From assembly GCA_016618085.1 (NCBI GenBank), contig JABLTG010000076.1, positions 29,241-93,240 on the forward strand: DNA of 64,000 bases, given 5' to 3'. The position numbers and the translations under genes are program-made. Below the pieces are notes generated by a model that was not told where the DNA came from, made no database searches, and saw only the letters and a program-made list of their open reading frames with translations. Origin of the DNA: Neovahlkampfia damariscottae. Taxonomy: Eukaryota > Heterolobosea > Selenaionea > Neovahlkampfiida > Neovahlkampfiidae. Of this stretch, positions 44,774-55,626 are shown one piece after another (the first letter of the stretch is position 1; the number at the start of each line of letters is the position of its first letter).

Positions 44774-45526
44774 ATGAACACTTCTCAAGAAACAACACAA
44801 ACTCAACTCGCACACAATGAAATATCACCAAACTATATTGAACCAACGACAGAAGAACTAGAAACACCAAAAGAATCAACAGAAGAGACAACAGAACAAG
44901 AATCCTCAACACCTTTAGAAACTGACACAGAATCAACTCCTGTTGATAGTTTGAACATACTCTTTCAAAACAATGATCAACAAGAATCTTCAAGTGAATC
45001 AGAAGAAGAATCTTATTTCACCACAAGAAAAAAAAAAAAATTAGACAGCGACGATCCTCATGATTTAAAAAGGTATACATCTGAACAAGCATACTGTTTT
45101 ACAAGAGCTTTAAGTGAAATACAACAAGGTTCTAAACGTTCTTGTTGGATGTGGTATGTTCTTCCAACTGCTCCATGGATAGTCAATGGAGTTGAAAGAG
45201 GAAGTTGGACCAATAAAGAGTACGCTTTAAGAGGTGATGATGCTGCTGTTGCTTATTTAAAGTTTGAAAGAGATGGTGTTCATCTTGGTAAAAATTACTT
45301 CAAAATTATGTCAGCCATAGCAGAGCAATTAGAATCAGGAAATGATGTTGTTGATTTAATGGGGTTTCTTGATGCACCAAAGTTAGTTTCAAATGTTGAA
45401 TTATTTGAAAGAATAACAAGAGATTTAGAAGAACATAAAGAACTTAATTTAGTTTGTTCAAGAGCTTTGAAAGTTTTGCAAAATTTTAAAAAAAAAGAAA
45501 GAAAATCAAGGTTTTCATATTGGTAG
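44774..45526 (+). CDS. DUF1810-like protein with acidic N-terminal region
   Basis: This intronless gene encodes 250 aa. The first 100 residues are Thr/Glu/Ser-rich and end in a KKKK cluster. From residue 105 the sequence matches the DUF1810 family: DLKRYTSEQAYCFTRALSEI, then the diagnostic GSKRSCWMWYVLP, then a DDAAVAYLKF helix and a DAPKLVSNVELFERI block. The biochemical role of DUF1810 is not established. Its partner across the convergent 162-bp spacer is a NADAR protein, which may be relevant. The start is the only ATG that follows the promoter motif in frame. Confidence 0.75.
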   Translation: MNTSQETTQTQLAHNEISPNYIEPTTEELETPKESTEETTEQESSTPLETDTESTPVDSLNILFQNNDQQESSSESEEESYFTTRKKKKLDSDDPHDLKRYTSEQAYCFTRALSEIQQGSKRSCWMWYVLPTAPWIVNGVERGSWTNKEYALRGDDAAVAYLKFERDGVHLGKNYFKIMSAIAEQLESGNDVVDLMGFLDAPKLVSNVELFERITRDLEEHKELNLVCSRALKVLQNFKKKERKSRFSYW

Positions 45527-45688
45527 GAGTGACAGGAATGTTGTTGTTTCCATCTCTAAATGTTGTTAGATGTAATAAAAAATTTTTAATTTTTTTTTAT
45601 TTCATCTCTGACCTTCATGAGAACATAACCTAATCTATTCAACCCTGAACCACTTGAATCAAGTCGTTTTTTAATTTTTTTTTTAAAT

Positions 45689-46138
45689 TTACTTCATTCC
45701 ATCACCCCAGTAACTATTTTGTTTTAATTTTAAAAAATGAAACCTGTCAGGTGCTTTTTCGTTTAAATATAAATCATTTGTTTCTAATAGTATTTGTTTT
45801 AAATCTTCATGTTGAGTGAATTTTGCTAGAATAGCTTTGAACATAAAATCTTCTTTTACTTCTTCCCAGTCTTTTCTGAGTGGTAATTGTCTTGAATTTC
45901 CAAGTGATTTAGCTTCACTTGGTGTTTTTGCATTTCTCACTATTTCTTCATATTTTGTTCCTTCATACTTTTTTGCCTGAAAGTCTACGATTAATTTTCT
46001 TTTTTTTTTTTTACAATGTTCAGAAGTGGCCCATGTCTTATTTTCTATTGAGATTTGGTGGTCTGTGAAGTTTGTAAAGATTATAAATTTATCGTTTTGA
46101 TGACCAAAATTTAACGTTTTTTCTTTTTTGTTTTGCAT
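45689..46138 (-). CDS. NADAR-family (YbiA-like, DUF1768) protein
   Basis: Exons are 46015-46138 and 45689-45984 (139 aa; 30-nt intron). The splice creates TSEHYFQAKKYEG, the hallmark of the family, preceded by FTNFTDH and followed by LPLRKDWEEVK, LLETNDLYLNE and the final YWGDGM. Family members cleave N-glycosidic bonds of ADP-ribosylated or riboflavin-pathway intermediates, and some bacterial and phage forms remove ADP-ribose from guanine in DNA. The eukaryotic substrate is unknown. It shares a 47-bp divergent promoter with the next gene. Confidence 0.9.
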   Translation of the reverse strand: MQNKKEKTLNFGHQNDKFIIFTNFTDHQISIENKTWATSEHCKKKKRKLIVDFQAKKYEGTKYEEIVRNAKTPSEAKSLGNSRQLPLRKDWEEVKEDFMFKAILAKFTQHEDLKQILLETNDLYLNEKAPDRFHFLKLKQNSYWGDGMK

Positions 46139-46185
46139 TTCTGTTGGTCAATTCTTAATTTCCACCAATTAAATAGCTTTTTTCA
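46139..46185. promoter_or_regulatory. 47-bp divergent promoter
   Basis: Between the NADAR ATG (minus) and the membrane-protein ATG (plus). It contains TTGGTC at about 46144-46149 and ACCAAT at 46164-46169, one near each gene. Confidence 0.5.
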
Positions 46186-46821
46186 ATGAGTTCGTCAGAT
46201 TTGGAACTGGAGTTAGATGGAGATGAAAACTTCACTCATTCAAAAAAAAGAATCACAGATTACCACGAAACCATATTAGACAGGTGGTATCTTGAACGAA
46301 ATTCAGCCAAACAAATACTTACATCTTGTACAGTTTGCTCTACCATCATTTGTTACTTAATCCTGTTTATTTGTGGTATTCAATTAATAACTTATTCAGA
46401 AACAAACACTAAAAGATCTGCTCCATTTTTTATCGTTTTTTACATCATAGGTGGTTCTTTGTATTTCTACTCAACTTTTGTTCATTTTTTTGCTTATTGC
46501 TTACTTTTATGTTTACATGCAGCTCAGTTTATAAAATCAAAAAGAAAAAAAAAAAAATTTGGAGGTGGTTGTTCTGATGTTATTATTTTTTTCACTCAAA
46601 TTAGATATTTTATAGTTAGTTTCACAGTTTCAATTTTTACCATTTTACTTGCTGTTTTTATTGCTGGAAATGTTTTAAACACAAATACAATTGGAAAAAT
46701 ATCATTAATTTTATTTATTGTTGATTTGACCATCAGTACATTTGCTTTTTTGACTTCTAGTCCTTTAATATGTTGTTATTTTATTTTAAACTTCAAACAA
46801 ATAATGAAAGGTCGTCGATAA
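46186..46821 (+). CDS. Four-transmembrane protein, unknown
   Basis: This single exon encodes 211 aa. After a 45-residue acidic cytosolic head there are four strongly hydrophobic spans near residues 47-70, 82-115, 142-165 and 172-200, with a KSKRKKKKFGGG loop between the second and third. The positive loop and tail (KQIMKGRR) suggest both termini are cytosolic. Size and topology recall tetraspanning membrane proteins, but the CCG motif and Cys pattern of tetraspanins are absent. No family assigned. Confidence 0.7.
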   Translation: MSSSDLELELDGDENFTHSKKRITDYHETILDRWYLERNSAKQILTSCTVCSTIICYLILFICGIQLITYSETNTKRSAPFFIVFYIIGGSLYFYSTFVHFFAYCLLLCLHAAQFIKSKRKKKKFGGGCSDVIIFFTQIRYFIVSFTVSIFTILLAVFIAGNVLNTNTIGKISLILFIVDLTISTFAFLTSSPLICCYFILNFKQIMKGRR

Positions 46822-46846
46822 AAAGAAGATATTTTCACATAAATTT

Positions 46847-49038
46847 TTATTTGTAACTTTTTGGAACTGTTTTTGGAAATTTCAATTTATACTTATCACC
46901 AGAATAATTAAAGTGACAAACAGCATAATATGTTGCACTCTTATTCATTTTACCTGAAATACCAGCTGGTTTTCCATTTTTCAAAAAATAAACTTTTCCT
47001 TCATTAAAATCACAATAGACACCGACTGTATCACCTTGTTTCCAAAAAGTATTCTTTCCAGTGCACATATTTTTATAACTTCCTGCCATTTGAACAGTAA
47101 TATTTTTTCTTGATGAAGAATTTGATAAGTTATTAGTAACACCAATAAAAGTTTCAAGACCACTTGGCATTGAAACGAGTTCAACTTCAAAATAATGAAC
47201 AGGTGCTTGTAAAGGTTGATCACCAAAAACACGATCAAGTCCATTTCCACCAGATCTTGTTACAAGTTCTTTGTTGATTGTTGTTCCAGAAGATCCATTC
47301 CATAATTGCCAACCAAATTTATATTCAATTTTAATTGGTTTAGGAGGTGCTTCAATGTTTCCTTCAAGAGCATCTTTTAAAAGTTTGACGTCGTATTTTT
47401 CAGCAATGGCAATTAATGATTTTACAACTTCAGGTTTTGTTACTTTTATAATTCTCACATATGTCCATTCAATAAATAATTCAATGAGATCTGATGATTC
47501 GTCAACTTGAATTTCATTAATTTTTGAATCTAAAAATAATTGATGGAAATAAGGTGAATCACCAACAAATAAAAATTTGTGAAGTTTGAATGATTTTCCA
47601 TCTTTAGTTTTCATTACAAAATCGGAAAATTTTCCAGTTTTTAAAATATCTTGTAAATGAGTTTGAAGAGTTGATTTTTCTTTTTCTTCTTCTTCTTTTT
47701 GATCTTTTTCCACTTTGATTTTTTCAACTTTTTTTGGTTTTGAGGATTTTGTTTTAGGAGCAAAGAGATCATCTTCATCAGAAAAATCGTCTCCAAAGAG
47801 ATCATCTTCATCAGAAAAATCTTCATCATCAGAGTACAAAGATCCACTTGATAAGGATGATATTTCATCATCTTCTTCTTCTTCGTCGTCTGATGAATCA
47901 GGAAGTGGTTCATTATCATCATCATTATCCCCAGAAGAAGTTAAAAGTTCAATTTGTAAATCTTCGTCTAACTTTTGAAATTGTTGATTAAATTCTTTTG
48001 AAATTGGCCATTTATCATATAATTCCGAAAAACATTGGAAGCACATTTTTTTGATTGGATCTTCAGTTTCAAATCTATGACCTGTATTTTTTCTGATATA
48101 TTCTTCCATTCTTGATAAAACTTGAAGAACTGATTTCTCTTCAATCAATGAATCTAAACGATAATGAACCATTTTTTCAACATCATCAAGTTTATGATCT
48201 CTTAAAGTAAAAATAAGATCAACAACATCTGAAGCAGGTACTTTTCCAAAAATATCATCCATTAATTCATCATCAACATCTTCAGCTAGAAATCCTTTGT
48301 ACAATAAGCTTTTTATTGGTTTAAAACTCTCCGCAGTAAAAGCATTAATTTTGACTCTTGTTTTTTCTGTTAAATCACCACAGAGATCATTTTGAGAAAG
48401 TATACATTTATGAAGTTTAAAATCTTGACCACCAACTTCCAATGTAACATCAGAGAGAATTCCTTGTTCTAAGGGTTTTGAAAATTGATAAGGAGCAAAT
48501 TCAGTTTCACCTTCAAAAGAAGCACGTAGTTTACCTGTAAGTTGAACAGCATCAATTTCATAATATCCTGAATTTCCAGTTTGACAAATATCCAAACGAA
48601 TTTCATTGGTTTTGAATTTACATTTTTTTAGAGTTGGAGCGAATATCCTGGAAACACTTGAAGCAGTTTGTTTTGGTCCAGACCATAATTCAATCCATTG
48701 TTTGTTTTTTGGATTTCTTGCAGAAATTTTAATACAACTTCCTTTTGTTTTTTTAATTTTTACAAAACTTTACCTGGGTTATAAGTTTCATAAATTTCAA
48801 CTTTTGTTGGACAAACAGATTTTTCATATGTAAATTCTAACCATTCTTTTGCTGTAGAAGATGAAGCTGCTGACCAAGTTGTTTGTAAATCACTGTTGAA
48901 AAAATTTAATTTAATTTTTTTTTACCCATATTTTGGATAGGTGTTGCTTGCTCCTACTATATTAGAAGCAGGCCAACTATCTGATTGTGAAGAGTAGATA
49001 ACTGATTTTACCCACTGTTTTGTCTCACCTTTGGACAT
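46847..49038 (-). CDS. Discoidin-like / BTB / BTB / SPRY multidomain protein
   Basis: Exons are 48926-49038, 48774-48892 and 46847-48741 (708 aa; introns of 33 and 32 nt). Residues 1-145 resemble the discoidin-type domain of FBXL4 (EWLEFTY...VEIYETYNPG), then a BTB (LSDVTLEVGGQDFKLHKCIL) with a BACK-like region. A long acidic linker contains tandem FSDEDDLF repeats. A second BTB (FSDFVMKTKDGKSFKLHKFL) follows, and a C-terminal SPRY (YFEVELVSMPSGLETFIGV...GVYCDFNEGKVYFLKNG). BTB proteins typically dimerise and recruit cullin-3. The combination suggests a ubiquitin-ligase adaptor. TCCAAT lies about 15 nt upstream. Confidence 0.85.
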
Positions 49039-49136
49039 GAGTTTATAATTTGATTGGATGAGGTAGCGAAGGAATTTTATTGGTTATTTATAGTTAAATT
49101 TAGAATACGGATTTTGAAAGAGGTAGAAATAAACGT

Positions 49137-50673
49137 TTAATTTTCAATTTCATTTTTCCAATTTGAATAATTTTCAATCAATGAAGAGAAAATAAACGTT
49201 ATTTTTCCAGTATTTTGAAGTAGAATTAATGGATTTGGATCACTTGATCTTAACACATTCACCCCAACTACAATTGACAAATTTTCTTTTGTCATTTTAT
49301 TTTGAGTTGAATTTTGTTGAATTTTATCCATCAACATGATCAATTTGATGATCATTTTTTTTCTAGTCAATGAAATGGACTTCAACAAAATGATGAAATT
49401 TTCAATCAATTGATTTTCTTCCATCTCTTGTAGTTCAAGGAATTTGGAATACAAATCAAAAGGAATTATAGGTTCAGGCATTGATTTCAAATACAATTTG
49501 AATAATGAAGCGACTACATGAATATCATCAGCTTCGTTCAAATCAACTTTTTCACCAAAATCATATCTTTGTCTAAAATCAATAATATCTTCATTACTTC
49601 CACTGATTCTAAAAATACCTGGTATTTTATGAGAATCTTTCATGATGAGGTAATTAATCATTTGATTGAATGCCATTGGTACATCTCCCTTTTCGTTTTC
49701 TCTTTTCATTACTTCATCAGGATCAATTTCAAATTGCTAAAAATATGCATGAATAATTAATAAAATAATTACTTTTGTATTTTTAATTTTGATTTTTTGT
49801 TCTTCTGATAATCCAATATCATAACTAAATGATCCAAAATCATGAGTTTTTTCAATAAAATCAAGATATTTTGTCATCAAATTCTGTTTAAATGTAGTGT
49901 AATTATTCATATGAAAAAAAGAAAAGTTGTCTTGAAATTGCTTATTTTGATCTGAAACATGTTCAAACATCCCTATTTTTCTACAACATTCACCAAATGA
50001 CACTGAGGCCTGTTTAGATATTGAATGATAATTAGCAATCCAATTAGTGGCAATGCATGATAAAAAACAGTTCTTATAAGTTTTCCAATGATAAACTCGA
50101 TCTTGAATATCAATACCTTTTTCTTTATCAGTGAAATCTTCATAAAACGTTGAAATTGAGTCTTGATCTAAAATATTCCTTCTTATCTTGAGTAAATCTT
50201 CATAATTTTGAACCAAAATATTCTTGATTTTTTCTTGAGTTTTGGTTAAATGAGTGAACCTAAAAAACAAAAACTCGTCTTCAAATTTTTTTGAATTATG
50301 AACAACATGACGAAAAACACCTTTTGAAACAGGTTTTAAAATTAACTTGAGTACCTATTTTTCTTAGTAACTCCAATAAATTTGTCAGTTCTGTCCTTGA
50401 AAAACCACTACATTCATTATTTTTTGTTTTCAACCACTCAACAGCCTCTTTGCCAATAAAACATTTTGAATATTTTTTTAAACGGTAACTTCTATCTTTG
50501 ATAACAACACCATCTTTTGGGTCAGTGAATTTCAAGAGCAATGTGAAGATCTATTTTTGTTACGTGATTTTTTTGGTTTTTACTGATTGTGAGGTCATAT
50601 TATAAGGAAAATCATCCTTTGTTTCTTTATTTAATCTAATAACCGACGAGTTTTTAAAACTTGTCTGCTTCAT
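49137..50673 (-). CDS. RhoGAP protein with two DEP-like domains
   Basis: Exons are 50584-50673, 50355-50550, 49773-50320 and 49137-49736 (477 aa; introns of 33, 34 and 36 nt). A first DEP domain (IKDRSYRLKKYSKCFIGKEAVEWL) and a second (IDIQDRVYHWKTYKNCFLSCIATNWI) are followed by a RhoGAP domain with the arginine finger GIFRISGS and the conserved helices (LKLYLKSMPEPIIP; LSIVVGVNVL). It would switch off Rho/Rac GTPases, with the DEP domains providing membrane or receptor contacts. TCCAAT lies about 15 nt upstream. The P450 gene ends 97 bp upstream. Confidence 0.88.
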
Positions 50674-50770
50674 CTCAAACTGTTTTGTCCAATCAGATTC
50701 ACGAACTAATTTATGAGATAAAAATAAAAAAGAGTCAGTTTTTTTAAAAATAATCAAAACTTGCATTATT

Positions 50771-52424
50771 TCAATTTCTACTTGTCATTTTCAAATTCAA
50801 ATTTTCTGCTTTTAAAACAAATGTTGCATCCACCTTTACTTTATCATTTTCATTCATTAATTCAACAAAATATCGTTGTAAAATCATTGAGCAAAGTAAT
50901 GGTGCTTCAGTTTGTGCGAATAATTTTCCAACACAATCTCTACTTCCAGCAGAAAATGGGATCCAAGAAAATCTTAACATTGAAACATCTTTCAATCTCT
51001 CTGGAGACCAACGATCAGGATCAAAAATTTCAGGATTTTTCCAAACATTTGGATTATAATGAAGACCTACAATATCAATTTCCAAGTAACTCTAAACCTT
51101 TAATCTTGAATAAACGCTTACATCTGTAGGGAATGGATATCCATCAATTTCAGTTCCATATTTACATTCTTTTGCAACTGAGATAGCAGGTGGGAACATC
51201 CTCAATGTTTCATTTATTACTTGATTTAGATATTTCAATTTTTCAATATCTTTATATTCCAACTTTTCTCTGCCTTCTAAAACTTTAATTATTTCATCAT
51301 ACACTTTTTGTTGGATATTTGGGTGTTGAGCCAGTTTCCAGAACAAAAATGACAATAAACTTGATGTTCTAAAGATGTTATTCATGAAAGAAAAATTACG
51401 TATCATGCCCTGCAAAGAGAAATGTTAATGATTCGTCAATCAATCCTTGATCTGGAATTTTGTTTCCATTTTCATCTTCAGCATCCATCATAAGAGCAAG
51501 TAATTCTTTTCCTGTGCTCTTTTTATTTCCTTCCCTTCTGCGTTTTATCAATTCTTTCACCATGGAATTCATTTTTCTTTTGTTTTTCAGAAATCTCAAA
51601 TTGGAAGGTAATGGAAGGTACTGATAATAAAAACCAAAAAGAGCAATCATCATAGCTTTATATGTTATGCATTGTTTTGTACTTACTCATAAATCCAAAA
51701 TCTTCGATTATATCTTCCCATAAAGTCGACATTTCATCAAAAAAACTTTCATCTTCTGTTCCAAATGCAGCTGATGCAATTATTCTTAAAGTTAATTTTG
51801 ACAATTCTGAAGTAAAATTTTTAAGATTCATTGATTCTGATTTGTTCAATTTTTTCCATTTTTTGTCCATAAAATTTGTTGTTTCATTAGACATTATATC
51901 GAATAATTTGGACACATTTTGAGGTGCAAAAACAGGTGATATTAAAGTTCTTCTGAATTTCCATTCGGCACCCGAAGAAGCAACTAATCCATTTCCCAAC
52001 AAAGTTAGAAAAATATCAACAATCGCATCAGATTTTGGAAAATGTTTTCCTTTTGTCACCATCACCTCTTTAATGACTTGAGGATCTCGAACAAAAATTC
52101 CTTTTAAAAATTGAACAAAAAACCAAAAATGGAAATTTTACCTTCAAGAAACAAAAAATAATAAATTAAAACAGGTTCTGGTTTTTCCAATGCCAATTGT
52201 TTAAAATATTCAAAACAATTTTTTCTATCAATATAAGGAAAAAATTGACCAATTCCATAGTTAAAAGGAAGCTCTTTCATTTTTTTTAATTTTGGATTTT
52301 TTTTGTAAAGTTGTTTTCTTTTGTGTTGAAAGATTATGGTGAAAACAACCATCCTCAGAAAAAAGAAACCAAAATAGAGTATTGGTAATAAAATTAGAGT
52401 GAAAAATAACCACACTACCTTCAT
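50771..52424 (-). CDS. Cytochrome P450
   Basis: Five exons: 52142-52424, 51687-52100, 51400-51655, 51122-51368 and 50771-51091 (506 aa; introns of 41, 31, 31 and 30 nt). An N-terminal membrane anchor (MKVVWLFFTLILLPILYFGFFFL) is present. Splice three completes the I-helix AGHDTTSS. The K-helix ETLR and the haem loop FSAGSRDCVG (Cys near residue 453) are intact. It is a microsomal monooxygenase most like the CYP4/CYP3 clans. The substrate is unknown. It is divergent from the SDR gene across 37 bp, so the two oxidoreductases may be co-regulated. Confidence 0.95.
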
Positions 52425-52461
52425 GTTATAATAAACCAACCAGATTCAAGAATTTTGTCCA
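52425..52461. promoter_or_regulatory. 37-bp divergent promoter
   Basis: The shortest space between divergent start codons in the window. It contains ACCAACC rather than a perfect ACCAAT, and TCCAAT overlapping the plus-strand ATG. Confidence 0.5.
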
Positions 52462-53570
52462 ATGAATGATTATTTAGAATCAGTAACCGATTTTGTTTCA
52501 AAATCAACTCCGACAAAAATATTACTTGGTGTAGCTGCTGCTTACTCAGGATTATATGTTATTACAAATGGTGTAATTCCTTTGGTCACAAGAAATAAAA
52601 ATGGTTACAATTCAAATACAACTGCTGAACATGTTGTCAAAGATGTTGATTTAAAAGGAACGGTAATCATTGTAACAGGTTCCAATGGAGGTATTGGTAA
52701 AGAAACGGCTCGTGTTTTAGCCGCAAAAGGAGCACATGTCATCATCTCTGCAAGAAATATAAAAAAATTAAATGACACTAAAAAAGAGTTAGAAACTGAA
52801 ATAAAAGATGCCAAAATAGATGCTATTGAACTTGATCTTGGTGATAAAGATAGTGTTATCAATTTTGTAGAAACTTTTAAATTGTTAAAAGTTGGTTTAA
52901 ATTATTTAGTTCTGAATGCTGGAGTAATGACAGACTCATACGTCAAAACAAAAGATGGATTTGAATCGCATATCGGTATCAATCATATTGGACATCATAA
53001 CCTCACAATGTTATTGTTACCTTTAATGAAAGAAACAAAAGGTGAAAAAAGAATTGTTGTTTTATCATCAGCTTTACATTCTTCAGGGGAAAAGAAAATC
53101 TTATTTGATGACTTTGAAATGGAAAAATCATATGTAGGATACACTCCTAGATACTCACACAGCAAGTTAGCTAATGTTATGTTTGCAAATGAATTGAACA
53201 AAAAATTGAAAAATGACAAAATTGACATCACAGTGAACTCAGTACATCCTGGAATCATCACAACAGAGTTCGTTTCTATTTTAAATTTTTTAAAAAAAAT
53301 TCTTCAAGATTACATCGTGATGATGGTGTTGGAAAAAAAATTGCTAATGTTTTTATTGCTCCACTTTTAAATTTAGTGAAAAAAAATATTGGACAAGGTG
53401 CTGCAACATCTGTTTTTGCTGCTGTTCATCCTGAAATGGAAGGGATTGGAGGTTGTTATTTATCAAATTGTAAAATCATTGATCCTTTGAAATATGCAGA
53501 AAATGATGATAATTGTAAGCAATTATGGGAATTGACAGAAAAATTGTCAAATGAAAAATACCCTTTTTAA
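52462..53570 (+). CDS. Membrane short-chain dehydrogenase/reductase (retinol dehydrogenase-like)
   Basis: Exons are 52462-53267 and 53309-53570 (355 aa). The 41-nt intron has the rare donor GTTCGT; no other choice restores HPGIITTELHRDDG. An N-terminal hydrophobic segment (LLGVAAAYSGLYVI) precedes the Rossmann fold: TGSNGGIG cofactor loop, LNAGV, the catalytic Ser in VLSSALH and YSHSK with catalytic Tyr and Lys. The sequence style is that of RDH11-14/WW-domain oxidoreductase-like SDRs that reduce lipid aldehydes or ketones. Coenzyme preference is not clear. Confidence 0.92.
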
Positions 53571-53641
53571 ATACAATTTCAAGTTAATGAATTTAAAACT
53601 CGGATTTACTTCAATTTGAATAAATGTGTCTAAAAATACCA

Positions 53642-53647
53642 ACCAAT
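53642..53647 (+). promoter_or_regulatory. ACCAAT element of dioxygenase gene
   Basis: Perfect motif 11 nt before the ATG at 53658. Confidence 0.5.
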
Positions 53648-53657
53648 CAAATCATCA

Positions 53658-54380
53658 ATGTTCTCAAAACAAAAACAATCAGAAATAAAAATACACTCAA
53701 AAGAAAGTGGATTTCCCATATACAAAATGACAAATGAAGACAATTGTATCAAATTTTTATCAAAAAAAACTCTAATTCCAAAGGAACTCAAAGATGTGCC
53801 TGGAGCAGTTTTTGTACAAAATGTTTTGTCAGGAGAAGAATGTGATCAATTTATCAAAATCACAGAATCAATGGGATACGGAATAGCACCTATAACAACA
53901 GGAAGGGGCATGATTGTCAATAATGATATTCGAAACAACAAAAGAGTAATTTGGCAAATGGAACAAAAAAACAAAATATTGGAAACTATTTTTTGTCGAA
54001 TTAAAAAATACGTTCCAGAAGAGGTTAAATTAATGAATTCTAATATATTTGAACCTATTGGATTGAATGAGAGATTGAGATTTTATCGATACAAAGGTGA
54101 TGAAATTTTCAATCAACATTATGATGGTTGTTTCCCTCGTTCTTCAAATGAAATGTCACTTTTAACATTCATTGTTTATTTAAATGATGATTTTGAAAAG
54201 GGAGAAACTACTTTTTATGATTATAATGGAAAAATGTCTTCAAAAGTCAAACCTGTCAAAGGAAGTTGTTTGATGTTCTATCACGGTCATCATCCATGGA
54301 GCCCTTTACATGAAGGTTCAAAATGTGAAAATGGGACAAAATATGTCTTAAGATCTGATGTAATGTTCAAAAAGAAATAA
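53658..54380 (+). CDS. 2-oxoglutarate/Fe(II) dioxygenase, prolyl-4-hydroxylase-like
   Basis: The intronless gene encodes 240 aa. Iron ligands are visible as FNQHYDG (His and Asp) and HEGSKC (His), with an Arg in KYVLRSDVMF placed to bind 2-oxoglutarate. The core LLTFIVYLNDDFEKGETTFYD is typical of the P4H/EGL-9-type double-stranded helix. These enzymes hydroxylate protein prolines or other targets using oxygen. No signal peptide, so a cytosolic or nuclear role is more likely than collagen-type modification. Confidence 0.9.
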   Translation: MFSKQKQSEIKIHSKESGFPIYKMTNEDNCIKFLSKKTLIPKELKDVPGAVFVQNVLSGEECDQFIKITESMGYGIAPITTGRGMIVNNDIRNNKRVIWQMEQKNKILETIFCRIKKYVPEEVKLMNSNIFEPIGLNERLRFYRYKGDEIFNQHYDGCFPRSSNEMSLLTFIVYLNDDFEKGETTFYDYNGKMSSKVKPVKGSCLMFYHGHHPWSPLHEGSKCENGTKYVLRSDVMFKKK

Positions 54381-54463
54381 AAATTTATTTTACCAGGGTA
54401 AAATTTAACCAATCGGATGCCTTGGGAATTTTCATTGGACAACAAAGTTGAATAAAAAAAAAC

Positions 54464-55608
54464 ATGAGTAATTGGAACAACCCTTTGTTATATGGAACCG
54501 ACTGGACTTATTTATATTATAATATTGATTATGGTATGATGGATGGTTGGTGTCATGGTTTAAAAAATGGTTTTCTCAAAAAAGAAGATTATTTCAGTTT
54601 CAACCAATGTAGTAATTTAGATGGTAAAAAAAAAATATTTTTTTTGATTTTTAGAAATGAAAACAAATATGATCAGCACTGATTATGGTAATTTCCTTCA
54701 AAATGAAACAAACATTAGAGTTGATGTTATTGAAGAAAAAGCAACTGAATTTGTTGCTGGAATTTTTAATGAATTTCGTTTTCATGCAACTGAACCACTT
54801 GCTACATTCTTAGATTTTGTCACGTAAAAAAGAAAAAAAAATTTTTTTAACATTTTCAAGTTATCCTTATATGATTAACAACACATTAAAAATGATTCAA
54901 AGTGTAAGAAGTGGAAAAAGTGCTTTGGAAACATATTATAAACTACATCCACTCGGGTATTATTCTTCAATTCAATCAGTTTCTGCTGTTAGTTCAATAG
55001 ACGAATTATACTCCATTGTGCTTGTTGATTCACCAATCGGAAAATTTTTTACCAAAACTGTTAAACAAGATTTTGAAGAATTTTCAATGGAATTTATTAA
55101 GAATTTACTTTATAAAAATTGGATTGAAGCATTTTATGATTATGTTCAAAAATTAGATGATATTACAAGAGAAAATATGTCAAGAATATTAGAATTTGAA
55201 GCAGATCAAACAGTAATCACAATTACAAAGAATTCATTTAATTTAAAAACTGAATTACCACCTGATGAAAAATTATCACTTTATCCAAAAATTGGTCAAT
55301 TGACAGATTATCATGTTGAATTAAGTAAAGCAGCAGATGAAGAAAAACTCAAAGAATTATTAACACCATATCCAGAATATGCTGAAATGTTTCAAAAATC
55401 AACACAAGGTGAAGCAATTACAGATTTATTCGCAAAGAGAACTGTCATGTTAAACAAATGGTCTTTTGATGAACAATTTCATTTTGGTGTCTTTTACTCA
55501 TTTTTAAAGTTGAAAGAATATGAAATTAAGAATTTAGCTCTTGTTGCAAATTGTATTACACTTTCAACTCAAGAAAAAATCAACGAAAAAATTATTGATT
55601 TGAACTAG
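54464..55608 (+). CDS. V-type ATPase V0 subunit d
   Basis: Exons are 54464-54623, 54655-54823 and 54861-55608 (358 aa, normal for the family; introns of 31 and 37 nt). Conserved blocks include NIDYGMMDGWCHGLKNG, STDYGNFL, EPLATFLDFVTYPYMI, ILEFEADQTVITIT and EQFHFGVFYSFLKLKEYE. Subunit d caps the membrane proteolipid ring and couples it to the V1 stalk for proton pumping into acidic organelles. ACCAAT at 54408-54413. Confidence 0.96.
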
Positions 55609-55626
55609 AAAAAAAAAAATAAAATT

